A stretch of 64,000 nucleotides of DNA from JBBQZO01 sp038207625 (GCA_038207625.1 JBBQZO010000027.1:1-64000), one strand, 5' to 3'. Shown: positions 14,999-24,170, counted from the stretch's first letter. The notes: generated by a model not told the origin, from the sequence alone. Numbers and translations are program-made.

Positions 14999-17005
14999 CT
15001 AAGCCTCGGTCATGACAAGCTGAGCGCGCCCCGCTGCGCGCGCGGGCACATTCGCACGTGGTGACGAACGTTCATTGCCCAACTTAAACATACTCATAGA
15101 CACAATCAGCTTTTCTGCCTGGTCTTGCAAACTTGCCGAGGCGGCCGCTGTCTGCTCGACCAGCGCCGCGTTCTGCTGGGTCATGTCATCCATCTGGGTG
15201 ACCGCCAGATTGATCTGCTCGATCCCCGACCCTTGTTCGGCCGAGGCAACGGCAATTTCCGCCATGATGGCGGTGATCTGCCCAACACTGCTGGCGATTT
15301 CCGTCATCGCCACGCCGGCCTGATCGGCCAGGCGATTGCCGGCGTCGACCTTTTCGACGCTGGCCGCGATCAATTCCTTGATTTCCTTGGCGGCGCTCGC
15401 TGAGCGCTGCGCCAGGTTGCGCACTTCGCTGGCGACGACGGCGAACCCGCGCCCCTGCTCGCCGGCGCGCGCAGCCTCGACGGCGGCATTCAAGGCCAGG
15501 ATGTTGGTCTGGAATGCAATGCCATCGATGACGGCGATGATGTCGACGATGCGGCGCGAGCTGTCGTTAATTTCTCCCATGGTCTGCACCACTTGGGCTA
15601 CCACGCTGCCGCCACGGCTGGCCACGCGCGAGGCCGTGCCCACCAGTTCATTGGCCTGCTGGGCATTGGCGGCGTTCTGCTTGACGGTGGCGGTCATTTG
15701 CTCCATCGACGAGGCCGTCTGCTCCAGGTTGGAGGCCTGCGATTCGAGCCGGGCCGACACGTCGGCGTTTCCGCTGGCGATATCGCGGGTAGCCGCGCCG
15801 ATGTTGTCGATGCCACCGCGTACGTCGCCGACCATGGTGCGCAAGCCATCGTTCATCTCCTTGAGCGCACGCAGCATGACCCCCACCTCATTGTGGGCGC
15901 CAAGCTGGAAGTCGGACATCAGGTCACCGTGCGCGACCCGCTCGGTCAGTGAGATGGCGTACTGAAGGGGGCGGGTGATTGACTGCGAGATCAGGCGCAC
16001 GACGACACCTGCGCAGGCGATCAGTCCGATCATGCTGGCGATCATGGTCCAGCGAGTGCGGTGAAAGTCACGGATCTTGTCGGCCACCATCGCTTCGATC
16101 AGCTTTCCAGCAGCGGCATTGACCTTGAACTGGGCGTCGATCGCCTGGGTAGCCAATGCGACGTACTGCTCCGGCGGGTAGGTGAGGGTGTCTGGTTTGA
16201 CGATCTGTTCGGTGGCCAATTGCGTCAGGCCAGCGGCAGCGTTGACCGCGTCGCGCATCGCATCACCGAGCATGGCCTGAATCGCCGGGTTTTCCGCAGC
16301 CGCCTTATTATAGGCAGTAAGGGTTTGGTCAAGCCGGTCGTTGACGCGTCCGATGGTGGCGGACAGGGTGATCCTGTCGCCGTTCGAGGCCTCTTTCTTG
16401 AGCAACAAGCCGGCACCTTTGGCGCGCGTTTTTCCCAGCTCCTCGCTCAGGTAGGGCAACTGGTAGTACATCGACTGAATCAGCTGGTAGCTATCCTTGT
16501 CCGGATCGAGGCTCAGGCCAAAATGGTCGCCCACCAGATCGCCCACCTTGAGCAGTTTGGGTATCAGTGCTGTATGCGCCAAATAGCTATCAGGGACTGT
16601 CAGGGTCTTGTTGGCGACGCCGGCGCGCAGGCTCGCCCAGTCGCGCAGCGCCGGGGCCCAAGCCTGTTCGACGGCGGGGTCGGCCAGTCCCTTGATCATC
16701 TTATCGACCGTCTCATAGACCTGATCAGCCTCGCGCTGCTTGGCCGCGCGCTTGTCATCGGCCGTACTGATTCCGCCCAGGCTCAGCGCCGACAGTCCGC
16801 GGTGTTGTTGCGTCAGTTGTATCATTTTCAATACCGATGCAACCGGGCTCATGCCTTCCTGCTCGGCTGTGTAGGCGTCGAGTGCTTTGCCCGCTTCGCG
16901 CATGTAAAGCATCGTTGGAATGCTCGCAAGCAATAGGGCGATCAAGCTCAGAATCAAGAACTTATGCCAGAGCTTGAGGCTGGCGGGGGTAGACGGAGAG
17001 GACAT
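14999..17005 (-). CDS. Methyl-accepting chemotaxis protein
   Basis: 668-residue chemoreceptor. N-terminal membrane helix (residues ~12-34), a periplasmic sensor of about 270 residues with LTQQHRGLSALSLGG, reminiscent of the nitrate/nitrite-sensing NIT type, a second membrane helix (WTMIASMIGLIACAGVVVRL), HAMP, and the cytoplasmic signalling domain with the hairpin tip IIAVIDGIAFQTNILALNAAVEAARAGE (given here only as landmark) and methylation helices. ATG 17005 (MSSPSTPAS) has CTGGAG upstream; a start at 17056 would add 17 unlikely residues. No adjacent che genes, so it is an orphan receptor working with a chemotaxis system elsewhere. The ligand is unknown. Confidence 0.93.
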   Translation of the reverse strand: MSSPSTPASLKLWHKFLILSLIALLLASIPTMLYMREAGKALDAYTAEQEGMSPVASVLKMIQLTQQHRGLSALSLGGISTADDKRAAKQREADQVYETVDKMIKGLADPAVEQAWAPALRDWASLRAGVANKTLTVPDSYLAHTALIPKLLKVGDLVGDHFGLSLDPDKDSYQLIQSMYYQLPYLSEELGKTRAKGAGLLLKKEASNGDRITLSATIGRVNDRLDQTLTAYNKAAAENPAIQAMLGDAMRDAVNAAAGLTQLATEQIVKPDTLTYPPEQYVALATQAIDAQFKVNAAAGKLIEAMVADKIRDFHRTRWTMIASMIGLIACAGVVVRLISQSITRPLQYAISLTERVAHGDLMSDFQLGAHNEVGVMLRALKEMNDGLRTMVGDVRGGIDNIGAATRDIASGNADVSARLESQASNLEQTASSMEQMTATVKQNAANAQQANELVGTASRVASRGGSVVAQVVQTMGEINDSSRRIVDIIAVIDGIAFQTNILALNAAVEAARAGEQGRGFAVVASEVRNLAQRSASAAKEIKELIAASVEKVDAGNRLADQAGVAMTEIASSVGQITAIMAEIAVASAEQGSGIEQINLAVTQMDDMTQQNAALVEQTAAASASLQDQAEKLIVSMSMFKLGNERSSPRANVPARAAGRAQLVMTEA

Positions 17006-17456
17006 GATGTACTCCAGAGTGGCTGATCGACAAACCGACGAGCACAACCGGCGCATCGGCCTCCCGTTAATGATAGTGCCGATCTTGCGCTACGGGAAGA
17101 GAATCTGTCCTAATTGCAAGGGGAGGGGCCACGGCGCTGCGCGAAGCTGACGCTTCCGATCCTGTGCGCGTTCGCTGGCGAGACAAGCCATTTTCCGCCA
17201 CTCAACGTCCCCGCTATGCGTTGCCCCATTTAAACAGGGCGACGTCTACGCAGGCGGAAGGCGTACGAAGCACGCGGCAAATCGGACACCTAGTGCTCCG
17301 CCGCAATCCGCGCGGCGAGAGCGCGGTAGATGCAAGGCTAGTACGCGCCGCAACTGGCACTGAAAAGAGTGCAACATCGGCAACCGGCCATCGCGCTGCG
17401 AGCGATGCACACCTCAGGGAAGGGCCGCCGTGATGCCGGTGGCGACCAGAGAACGG
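17006..17456. other. 451-base gap between chemoreceptor and CarboxypepD-type protein genes
   Basis: No convincing coding sequence: frames are short or have poor composition and no ribosome sites. It must contain the promoter of the minus-strand chemoreceptor near 17006-17100. I see no clear sigma-28 flagellar promoter, no hairpin with T-run, and no repeats. Confidence 0.5.
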
Positions 17457-17894
17457 TTACCAGACGACGACCACGTGCTCAGGCTTCTGTTCTGCGACGG
17501 TAATTCGACGCACCTTCATCTTCCCAGCGCCCTCGGCCTTGACGGTGTAGTCGCCAGGCGGCACGTTGGCCAACAGGAAAGGTCCGTCCGAGACGGTTTT
17601 TAGTACGGTTCGGCCTTTGTGGTCCTTGATCTCCACATCGACGTCGGCCAGGAATTCATCTCTGGGTTTGGCATGCTGGACGAATTCGAGTGACAGCGAA
17701 TATTGAGGCAAAACGTTTCGGACTGCCCGCGCTTCGTCCTTCCCAACACCGCCCGTCAGGTATTTGACCGAACCTTGCTCTTTGATCGGTGGTAATGATT
17801 GCTCCTGCGATGCAAACGCTGGTGCGATGGCAAGCACAGCGACTGCGACAATGGCGCCGAGGGCGCCGAGGGCGCCGTGGGTTGCACATTTCAT
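17457..17894 (-). CDS. Exported protein with carboxypeptidase-regulatory-like (CNA-B type) domain
   Basis: 145-residue secreted protein: signal peptide at residues 1-28 (GALGAIVAVAVLAIAPAFA, cleavage before SQEQS), then a short beta-sandwich with VEIKDHKGRTVLKTVSDGPF and LANVPPGDYTVKAEGAGK, the hallmark of transthyretin/carboxypeptidase-regulatory-like folds. It presumably acts in the periplasm; no function is known. ATG 17894 (MKCATHG) has AAGGAG at the right distance, better than the ATG at 17918. A glycine-zipper lipoprotein gene lies downstream-adjacent on the same strand upstream of it (17992-18198). Confidence 0.78.
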   Translation of the reverse strand: MKCATHGALGALGAIVAVAVLAIAPAFASQEQSLPPIKEQGSVKYLTGGVGKDEARAVRNVLPQYSLSLEFVQHAKPRDEFLADVDVEIKDHKGRTVLKTVSDGPFLLANVPPGDYTVKAEGAGKMKVRRITVAEQKPEHVVVVW

Positions 17895-17991
17895 TTCGAA
17901 CTCCTTGAGTTGGTGCATCCGCAGGGCCGCTGCGGTGCGCGAATAGTGAGCACGGTGGCCGGCAAATCAACCAGGCCGGCGAGGCGTGTTA

Positions 17992-18198
17992 TTACTTTTT
18001 AATTTGATTACCAATCAGGCCGCCTACTGCGGCGCCCCCCACGGTACCGGCGGGACTGCCATTGCTCAGGGCTGAGCCAGCGACGCCGCCGACGGCCGCG
18101 CCGATCACGGTATTGCGCTGCTGGGGCGACATGTCGGCACATCCGCTAAGTACAACGAGGCTGATCAGAACATTCAACTTTCTATCGATTCGGCGCAT
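17992..18198 (-). CDS. Glycine-zipper (OsmB-like) lipoprotein
   Basis: 68-residue predicted lipoprotein. N-terminal signal with a lipobox L-S-G-C (LVVLSGCADM) near residue 19, then a glycine-zipper segment NTVIGAAVGGVAGSAL and TVGGAAVGGLIGNQIKK typical of OsmB/SlyB-like 2TM glycine-zipper proteins that sit in the outer membrane or periplasm. AAAAGGAG precedes ATG 18198, so this start is preferred over one 18 codons upstream. It lies 97 bases ahead of the CarboxypepD-type gene on the same strand and could share its transcript. Confidence 0.82.
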   Translation of the reverse strand: MRRIDRKLNVLISLVVLSGCADMSPQQRNTVIGAAVGGVAGSALSNGSPAGTVGGAAVGGLIGNQIKK

Positions 18199-18628
18199 GA
18201 TGAACTCCTTTTCATCCATGTTCAGAGATGACAATTCATTAGAGTTTTCCACGCGTGGTCAGTTCCGCCGCGTCGGGGGCGCTGGCTGGCATGTGCCGCA
18301 CTGGACCTTCGCATCGGGGCGGCGTGCGCGCAGGCGTTCGCCATTGCGGTGATCGGTAGTTGGCTGATGGTCGCGTGTTTGCTTTGCTTGCCGGTCCTTG
18401 CATGGCGCGCAATTGCGGACGCCGATATGTCCTTAAGAATCAAGGTGCGCAACGCCGATGACCGTGCGAGAAGACTCGATATTGCATCAAAAGCAGTCTA
18501 TGACGCACGATTCGAACTTGTTGCTCAAATTACGCATAATTTATATTATGTTAAATGCGAGATTGATCGATATTTCTGATTCGGCGCGTCCCCTCCCTGC
18601 GTGTTCACCGTACCTCCAATACGGATCG
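18199..18628. other. 430-base intergenic region with an AT-rich island
   Basis: Between the end of the modABC-modE operon and the glycine-zipper lipoprotein gene. No gene is apparent. Positions about 18525-18580 are strikingly AT-rich for this genome and contain the inverted repeat CATAAT-TTAT-ATTATG at 18535-18550, itself nested in CGCAT...ATGCG arms. It may be a promoter/operator for the minus-strand lipoprotein gene, though it is 340 bases away, or the trace of foreign DNA. Confidence 0.45.
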
Positions 18629-18988
18629 TCAACGGCCGAGGTTTGCGTTAAGCTGCCCGGCTAACGCGTCCAAATAGACTCGTGCCGCAGCCACCGCCGC
18701 CGCTTCCATTACGCGGTATTGCGCCAGCACGTGGACGCCCGCGTCGGTGAGTCTGGCTCCGCCGCCTTGGTGGCCGCCCGTCACGCTGTGCACCAGCGGT
18801 TCACGAAAGCTGCGATTCATCACGTCGACCAGCATCCAGGCCCGCCGATACGACATATGCATCGCGCGCGCCGCGCCACTGATCGAACCGCTTTGCGCAA
18901 TCGCGTCGAGCAAATCAGCTTTGCCCGGCCCCATCGCGACATCGTCGTCGCGCATCAGGCGCACCTTCACCTCCATCCTCGTGGTCAT
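18629..18988 (-). CDS. modE: ModE-type molybdate-dependent regulator, DNA-binding domain only
   Basis: 119-residue winged-helix protein of the ModE N-terminal family: GPGKADLLDAIAQSGSISGAARAMHMSYRRAWMLVDVMN is the helix-turn-helix region (quoted as landmark over residues ~20-58), followed by GGHQGGGARLTDAG, the wing. E. coli ModE is about 262 residues and has two C-terminal MOP domains that bind molybdate; these are absent, so the effector-sensing mode must differ or it may act as a molybdate-independent regulator. ATG 18988 has AAGGCG upstream; an ATG at 19024 is possible. It is the last gene of the modA-modB-modC-modE operon. Confidence 0.85.
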   Translation of the reverse strand: MTTRMEVKVRLMRDDDVAMGPGKADLLDAIAQSGSISGAARAMHMSYRRAWMLVDVMNRSFREPLVHSVTGGHQGGGARLTDAGVHVLAQYRVMEAAAVAAARVYLDALAGQLNANLGR

Positions 18989-19058
18989 CGCGTCGCCTTG
19001 TGTCTGCAGTGGAAGTATCGGCACGGAACGTCACCGTTGTCGTTGTTGCTTGGCCGGC

Positions 19059-20153
19059 TCAATGGAGCGACAGCAGCGCCGCCGCCTTTACCTGCGCCCA
19101 CACCGGTTTGCCTACCTGCAAGTCCAGTTGGTCGCGCGACCGACGGGTGATGCGCGCCAATAAGGGTGTGCCGCCGGCATCGAGTTTGACGACCACGTGT
19201 GCCTCGCTATTGGCCGGCCATACGGCCAGCACCGTGGCGCGCAGATGATTGAGGATCGAGCTGTCCACTTGTTGGGCCAGCGTCAGGCTGACATCGCGCG
19301 CCAGGATACGCAGGCGCAGCTGCGCACCCGGCGCCAGCGCGCTGTGTGCGACGTGCATGATGGCGCCAGCGGCCCGCAGGCGCAGCAAACCATAGTGATC
19401 ATCGTAGTCATCAACGACACCATCGACCAATACGGCGGCATCCTCGGCCAGCCCCATTGACAGATCGACCCGCGCCAGCGTTTCGGCTGCAGAACCGCTG
19501 GCCACCACGTTGCCACCGTCAAGGAGCACGACATGATCGGCCAAGCGCGCTACCTCCTCGGTCGAATGGCTGACGTACAGCATCGGCACGTCGAGTTGGG
19601 CGTGAATGCGCTCCAGATATGGCAGAACTTCTTCCTTGCGTTTGCCGTCCAGCGAAGCGAGCGGCTCGTCCATCAGCAGCAGGCGCGGCTTGGTCAGCAG
19701 CGCTCTGGCGATGGCGACGCGCTGACGTTCCCCGCCGGACAGGTCGGCACTACGGCGCTCGAGCAAGTGCCCGATACCGAGCAGCTTCAGCGCGTGCCCC
19801 ATGACCTGCTCACCGTCGGGTGCGTGCGCGCGCCGGCGCGCAAAGTCGAGATTGCCTTGCACTGTCAGATGCGGAAATAGGCTGGCCTCCTGAAACACAT
19901 AGCCTAGCGCACGCTTGTGCGCCGGAACAAACAGTCCTCGCTTGTCATCCTGCCAGAGTTCACCATTCACTTCCAGATAGCCACCCGCGTGCCGGTCCAG
20001 TCCCGCGACCGCGCGCAACAGCGTTGTCTTGCCGGAACCGGAGTGGCCAAACAGTGCCGTTACCCCGCGCCCAGGCAACTCCAGGCGCACGCGCATGCCG
20101 AAACCCGAACGAACAATATCGAACTGCGCGCAGATGACGGACGGCGCGCTCAT
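19059..20153 (-). CDS. modC: Molybdate ABC transporter ATP-binding protein
   Basis: 364-residue ATPase that powers molybdate import through ModB. Walker A GHSGSGKTT, Q-loop YVFQEASLFPHL, signature LSGGERQRVAIARAL and Walker B LLLMDEPLASLD appear in order, and the C-terminal ~140 residues form the TOBE/MOP domain (SILNHLRATVLAVWP, then AHVVVKLDAGGTPLLARITRRS) that binds molybdate in ModC. It lies 10 bases after modB and 70 bases before modE on the minus strand. Confidence 0.95.
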   Translation of the reverse strand: MSAPSVICAQFDIVRSGFGMRVRLELPGRGVTALFGHSGSGKTTLLRAVAGLDRHAGGYLEVNGELWQDDKRGLFVPAHKRALGYVFQEASLFPHLTVQGNLDFARRRAHAPDGEQVMGHALKLLGIGHLLERRSADLSGGERQRVAIARALLTKPRLLLMDEPLASLDGKRKEEVLPYLERIHAQLDVPMLYVSHSTEEVARLADHVVLLDGGNVVASGSAAETLARVDLSMGLAEDAAVLVDGVVDDYDDHYGLLRLRAAGAIMHVAHSALAPGAQLRLRILARDVSLTLAQQVDSSILNHLRATVLAVWPANSEAHVVVKLDAGGTPLLARITRRSRDQLDLQVGKPVWAQVKAAALLSLH

Positions 20154-20163
20154 CGCTGTGGCC

Positions 20164-20838
20164 TCATTGGGTTTTCCTGGTGGGATTGAACGTGTATAGC
20201 AGCACCAATGCCAAAAAACTCATCAGCAGCATGCCGCCAGACAACCAGTGCGCTTGTGCGTATTCGAGTGCTTCGACGTGGCCGTAGATCTGCACCGACA
20301 CCACCCGCGTCTTGTCGGGAATATTCCCGCCGATCATCAGCACCACGCCGAACTCGCCCAGCGTATGCGCAAAACCGAGCGTCGCGGCGGTGATGAAGCC
20401 CGGCTTTGCCAGTGGAATCACCACCGAAAAGAAGGTATCGAGCGGACTGGCGCGCAACGTCGCCGCCACTTCCAGCGGGCGCGCGCCGATCGCCTCGAAC
20501 GCGTTTTGCAGCGGTTGCACCACGAAGGGCATCGAGTACACCAGCGAACCGATCACCAGACCAGGAAACGTGAACGGCAGCAGTCCAAGTCCGAGCGCCT
20601 GTGTCAGGTGGCCGAGCGGCCCGTGCGGTCCCATCGCCACCAGCAGGTAAAAGCCCAGCACCGATGGCGGCAGCACCAGCGGCAGCGCAACGACCGCGCC
20701 AACCAGTGTTTTCAGACGCGAACGGGTCTGCGCAAGCCACCATGCCACCGGGGTCCCCAGCAGCAGCAGCAGGATCGTGACGCTGCCGGCCAGTTTCAGG
20801 CTCAGCCAGATCGCCCCCCAGTCGTCGGTATCGAGCAC
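20164..20838 (-). CDS. modB: Molybdate ABC transporter permease
   Basis: 224-residue inner-membrane permease with five to six transmembrane segments, of the ModB/CysT type. The EAA loop, which contacts the ATPase, is seen as EAIGARPLEVAATL..SPLDTFF near residue 130. The surrounding genes modA (10 bases upstream) and modC (10 bases downstream) give the substrate. Length and topology fit E. coli ModB (229 residues). Confidence 0.95.
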   Translation of the reverse strand: MLDTDDWGAIWLSLKLAGSVTILLLLLGTPVAWWLAQTRSRLKTLVGAVVALPLVLPPSVLGFYLLVAMGPHGPLGHLTQALGLGLLPFTFPGLVIGSLVYSMPFVVQPLQNAFEAIGARPLEVAATLRASPLDTFFSVVIPLAKPGFITAATLGFAHTLGEFGVVLMIGGNIPDKTRVVSVQIYGHVEALEYAQAHWLSGGMLLMSFLALVLLYTFNPTRKTQ

Positions 20839-20848
20839 GCGCGTCTCT

Positions 20849-21592
20849 CTACAGTGCGTAACCGTAGGAGCGCATCACAATGAGCGCCTTTTTGCTCTTC
20901 ATGTAGCGCAGAAAGGCGACGGCCGCAGGCTTGCCCTTGCCCTTTTCCAGCAACAGTGCATCCTGGCGAAGCGGGTTGTACAACGTGGCCGGCACCAACC
21001 ACGCCGAACCGGACTTGAGCTTGCCGTCTTCATACACTTGCGCAGCAGCGACAAAACCCAGCGCCGCGGCGCCAGACACCACAAACTGATGGGTTTGGGC
21101 GATATTGTCGCCCCGCACGAACTTCGGCGCTAGCAGGTCAAGCAGTTGGAGCTTGCGCAGCGCGCTCACGGCCGCCGCTCCATAGGGCGCCAGCTTCGGA
21201 TCGGCGATCGCGAGGTGCTCAAAGGCCCCCTTCTTCAACACATCACCATTGCTATCGACCATGCCCGGCTGGGCGCTCCACAATACTAACTTGCCGATTG
21301 CATACGTAAAACGGGTGTTGGCCACGCCGGCGCCCTCCTCCTCCAATTTGGCCGGGGTCTGGTCGTCGGCTGACAGCAGCACCTCGAACGGCGCGCCATT
21401 CTTAATCTGCGCATAGAACTTGCCCGTCGACCCGAACGTGGCCAGTACCTTATGGCCGGTCTCTTGTTCGAACTGGGCAGCGATCTGCTTCATCGGCGCC
21501 GTGAAGTTGGCCGCAACGGCAATCTGCACGTCGTCTGCGTGCGCCAGACTGGCGAAGGCGCAGGCGATCAACAAGACGGTGAAGCGGTGCAT
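20849..21592 (-). CDS. modA: Molybdate-binding periplasmic protein
   Basis: 247-residue periplasmic binding protein with a signal peptide (MHRFTVLLIACAFASLAHA, cleavage before DDVQ). The ModA family start VAVAANFTAPMKQIAAQFE and the oxyanion-pocket sequences TFGSTGKFYAQI and NGAPFEVLLSADDQTP are present. ATG 21592 has GGAG at the proper distance; the frame extends to 21646 without a signal-like sequence. It is the first gene of modABC-modE; a ModE-box-like palindrome lies 21 bases upstream of its start codon. Confidence 0.95.
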   Translation of the reverse strand: MHRFTVLLIACAFASLAHADDVQIAVAANFTAPMKQIAAQFEQETGHKVLATFGSTGKFYAQIKNGAPFEVLLSADDQTPAKLEEEGAGVANTRFTYAIGKLVLWSAQPGMVDSNGDVLKKGAFEHLAIADPKLAPYGAAAVSALRKLQLLDLLAPKFVRGDNIAQTHQFVVSGAAALGFVAAAQVYEDGKLKSGSAWLVPATLYNPLRQDALLLEKGKGKPAAVAFLRYMKSKKALIVMRSYGYAL

Positions 21593-21612
21593 GAAGTCTC
21601 CGTGGGTGATGG

Positions 21613-21638
21613 CGCGATATGTCCGGCAGTATATAACG
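21613..21638 (-). promoter_or_regulatory. Candidate ModE box upstream of modA
   Basis: On the plus strand CGCGATAT (21613-21620) and ATATAACG (21631-21638) flank a 10-base spacer; read toward modA this is CGTTATAT-N10-ATATCGCG. Six of eight positions are symmetric, resembling the CG-N-TATAT...ATATA-N-CG form of known Mo-boxes. It sits where it could overlap the modA promoter. The functional call is inference. Confidence 0.5.
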
Positions 21639-21807
21639 AGATGCATGCTCAGGCACAGCGGATGCTGTTTTTCTGCCGCCTGCCAATCAGCTCAGATATA
21701 GCCAGCATGTCCAACAGGCGGGCGACAGGTGGGCGCCGGCGCATGGCAGCGCATCGACGCCGGCGCGACCGGCGCCGCAGGTCGACTGCGCTGCGTCGTG
21801 CGAGCCC

Positions 21808-22299
21808 TTAATCGAGCTTCGTGAGGAAGTGGCGGGCCTGCCGCTCGCCAAGGGCGATCAGGCTCTGGATGTGCTGAGGCGACCGGTCAATTTTCGAGTC
21901 TTCGCCCAGCGCGAGGCCTAGCCGCAACTCGTCACGGATGCGAATCGTCTTAAATTGGTTGGGGGCAAGCAAGCCCGCGCGTACCCACTCGTTGACCTTC
22001 TCGATGAAGAAGATCTCCTGGTCAAGCGATAGATTGCCCGATAGAACGTTTCGGCGCACATCGATCTGCTGCACGCTTTGCGGCTCGTTGCGCTCTTCGC
22101 CAGGATCGATCCTGATGATCCAGATTTCGTCGGGCTTGGACGACTGAGGCGTGGCAGCTTGCAGGAAGTCGCGTATCGGCGGGTTCTGTGAAAACAGTCC
22201 GTCCCAATACACGCCTTGGTCCTTTTCGTCGTTGATGTGAACGGCTCGGAACATGCTGAAAAGGGCGTCTTCCTCGCCGCACTCGCCACTACGTGACAT
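21808..22299 (-). pseudogene. 5'-truncated patatin-like phospholipase
   Basis: 163-residue frame that matches only the C-terminal half of bacterial patatin-like lipases: FSMFRAVHINDEKDQGVYWD, then DGLFSQNPPIRDFL, whose D-G-x-x-x-x-NPP carries the aspartate of the Ser-Asp dyad, then IWIIRIDPGE and a long helical tail. The first half with the oxyanion GGG and the serine elbow GxSxG is missing; the 56 bases before it up to phaC do not encode it. Without the serine it cannot be an active lipase. Its in-frame start (MSRSGECGEE) has no ribosome site. I treat it as a truncated gene next to the PHA locus, where a lipase or depolymerase would have made sense. Confidence 0.72.
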
Positions 22300-22355
22300 C
22301 CTCGCCTGAGCGCGACGCCTGACGAGCTCGTCGCGCAGGCGCCCAATGCGCCGCG

Positions 22356-24170
22356 TTAAGTGCCCAGCACGTATGTGCCGGGCGCGTCACCAATGGTCGT
22401 CCCGGCGCCCATGATCGGCGGCGCGATCCGTTTGGCGTGTGAGTGCGCGCCGAGCCATTGATGCCAGTGCGGCCACCATGAGCCGAGAACTTGTTGTGCG
22501 CCCGCCAGCCAGTCGTCGGGACCGACATAGCTGGCCTGCGCCGACATCGGAGCATGGATCTTGAAACTGCGATGCGCGTGGCCCGGCTCCGAGATGATGC
22601 CGGCGTTGTGGCCGCCGGACGCGAGCACAAAGTCAACCGGCGCATCGGTCAGCAGCGCGATCTTGTAGACCGAACGCCACGGGGCGACGTGATCGCGCTC
22701 GGTGCCGACGACAAACAGCGACGCCTTGATGTCCTTGAGCACAACCGCCTTGCCGTCAACGTCGTAGCGCCCGTCGGCCAGGTCGTTGTGCAAGAATAGG
22801 TGTTTCAGGTATTCGCTGTGCATGCGGTAAGGCAAGCGGGTCGCGTCGGCGTTCCAGGCCATCAGGTCGCTTCTGCTGGGGCGCACGCCGAGCATGTACT
22901 CGCGCATGATTTGCGACCAGATCAGGTCGCGTGAATTAAGTAACTGGAACGAGCCCGTCATCTGGGCGCCGTCCAGGTAGCCCTTGTCCCACATTAGCGC
23001 ATCGAGAAACGCCAGTTCGCTGTCGTCGATGAACAAGCCCAGTTCGCCCGGCTCCGAAAAATCGGTCTGGCCGGCCAGCAAGGTGATCGATTTGAGAGGA
23101 GCAAGGTCGGGGCGCTTGCCCTGCGCCAGCGCCGCCGCCGCAATCGCCAGCAGCGTGCCGCCCAGGCAATAGCCGCATGCGTGGACGGCCTGATTGCCGC
23201 TGATGCGCGCGACTTGTCCGAGCACATCAAACAAACCCAGGCGCAGGTAGTCGTCCATCCCCAGGTCGCTGTCGGCGGCGCCCGGGTTGCGCCATGACAC
23301 CATGAACACCGTGTGGCCTTGCTCGACCAGGAAGCGCACCATCGAATTGTGTGGCGACAGGTCGAGGATGTAATACTTCATGATCCACGACGGCACGATC
23401 AGGATCGGCTCGCGGTAAACCGTCGCTGTTCGCGGCGCATATTGAATCAGTTCGACCAGATCGTTGCAATAGACCACCTTGCCGGGGGTGAGCGCCACGT
23501 CCTGGCCGACCCGAAACGGCGCGTCGCCGGGCGTGACTGGGCGGGGCGTTTTTTGCTGGCGCAGCGCGCTGTCTTCAGCCAGCCGGGCCCAGCCGGCAAC
23601 GAAGTTCTGGCCCTTGGTGTCGACCGCACTGCGCAGCACTTCCGGGTTGGACCAGACGAAATTCGACGGCGCGACCATGTCGAGCAATTGCCGGCTGGTG
23701 AAGTTGACGACTTCGGCGTGATGCGGCGCGACGCCGCGCACGCCGCTGGTGGCCTGTTGCCAGAATTCCTGGGTTTGCAGGAATGCCGTGGAGAAGGCGT
23801 TGAACGGCCAGCTTGACCAGCCGGCATCGGCAAAGCGCGCGTCCAACACCACCGAGGCCGTGGCCGGCACCGAGGGCGTGGCCGCCTTGGCCCACACGGG
23901 GGCCCAGTCGGTCGCCTGTTTGGTCAACAGCGACAACAAATCGGACTGTTTGCCAGGCGACACTGCCAGATGCATCAGCCAGTCCTGAAACGCCAGCGAC
24001 ATGGCGATCGGCGACACCCCGTTGGTGATGCGGGCAACGGCGCTCTGCAAACCCAGGTCGAGCGCGTTCTGCGGCGGCGCGTCGGCGTCCAGGTAGCACA
24101 CCTGCTGGCGATGCAGGGGGGCACCGGCCACCGGTACGGCAGCGGTGTCGGGAAGGTCATTGCGTTTCAT
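22356..24170 (-). CDS. phaC: Class I poly(3-hydroxyalkanoate) synthase
   Basis: 604-residue polymerase that joins 3-hydroxyacyl-CoA units into PHA storage granules. The lipase-like box is GYCLGG with nucleophile Cys335; Asp493 (TERDHVAPW) and His521 (SGGHNAG) complete the triad, matching R. eutropha Cys319-Asp480-His508 in order and spacing. Length and the N-terminal PhaC_N region (LSLLTKQATDWAPVW, WPFNAFSTAFLQTQEFW) fit class I. ATG 24170 (MKRNDLPD) has TTAGGAG upstream; an ATG at 24185 is less likely. No phaA, phaB or phasin gene follows; the truncated patatin lies 56 bases downstream. It is divergent from the MaoC-Pta and ackA genes. Confidence 0.95.
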   Translation of the reverse strand: MKRNDLPDTAAVPVAGAPLHRQQVCYLDADAPPQNALDLGLQSAVARITNGVSPIAMSLAFQDWLMHLAVSPGKQSDLLSLLTKQATDWAPVWAKAATPSVPATASVVLDARFADAGWSSWPFNAFSTAFLQTQEFWQQATSGVRGVAPHHAEVVNFTSRQLLDMVAPSNFVWSNPEVLRSAVDTKGQNFVAGWARLAEDSALRQQKTPRPVTPGDAPFRVGQDVALTPGKVVYCNDLVELIQYAPRTATVYREPILIVPSWIMKYYILDLSPHNSMVRFLVEQGHTVFMVSWRNPGAADSDLGMDDYLRLGLFDVLGQVARISGNQAVHACGYCLGGTLLAIAAAALAQGKRPDLAPLKSITLLAGQTDFSEPGELGLFIDDSELAFLDALMWDKGYLDGAQMTGSFQLLNSRDLIWSQIMREYMLGVRPSRSDLMAWNADATRLPYRMHSEYLKHLFLHNDLADGRYDVDGKAVVLKDIKASLFVVGTERDHVAPWRSVYKIALLTDAPVDFVLASGGHNAGIISEPGHAHRSFKIHAPMSAQASYVGPDDWLAGAQQVLGSWWPHWHQWLGAHSHAKRIAPPIMGAGTTIGDAPGTYVLGT

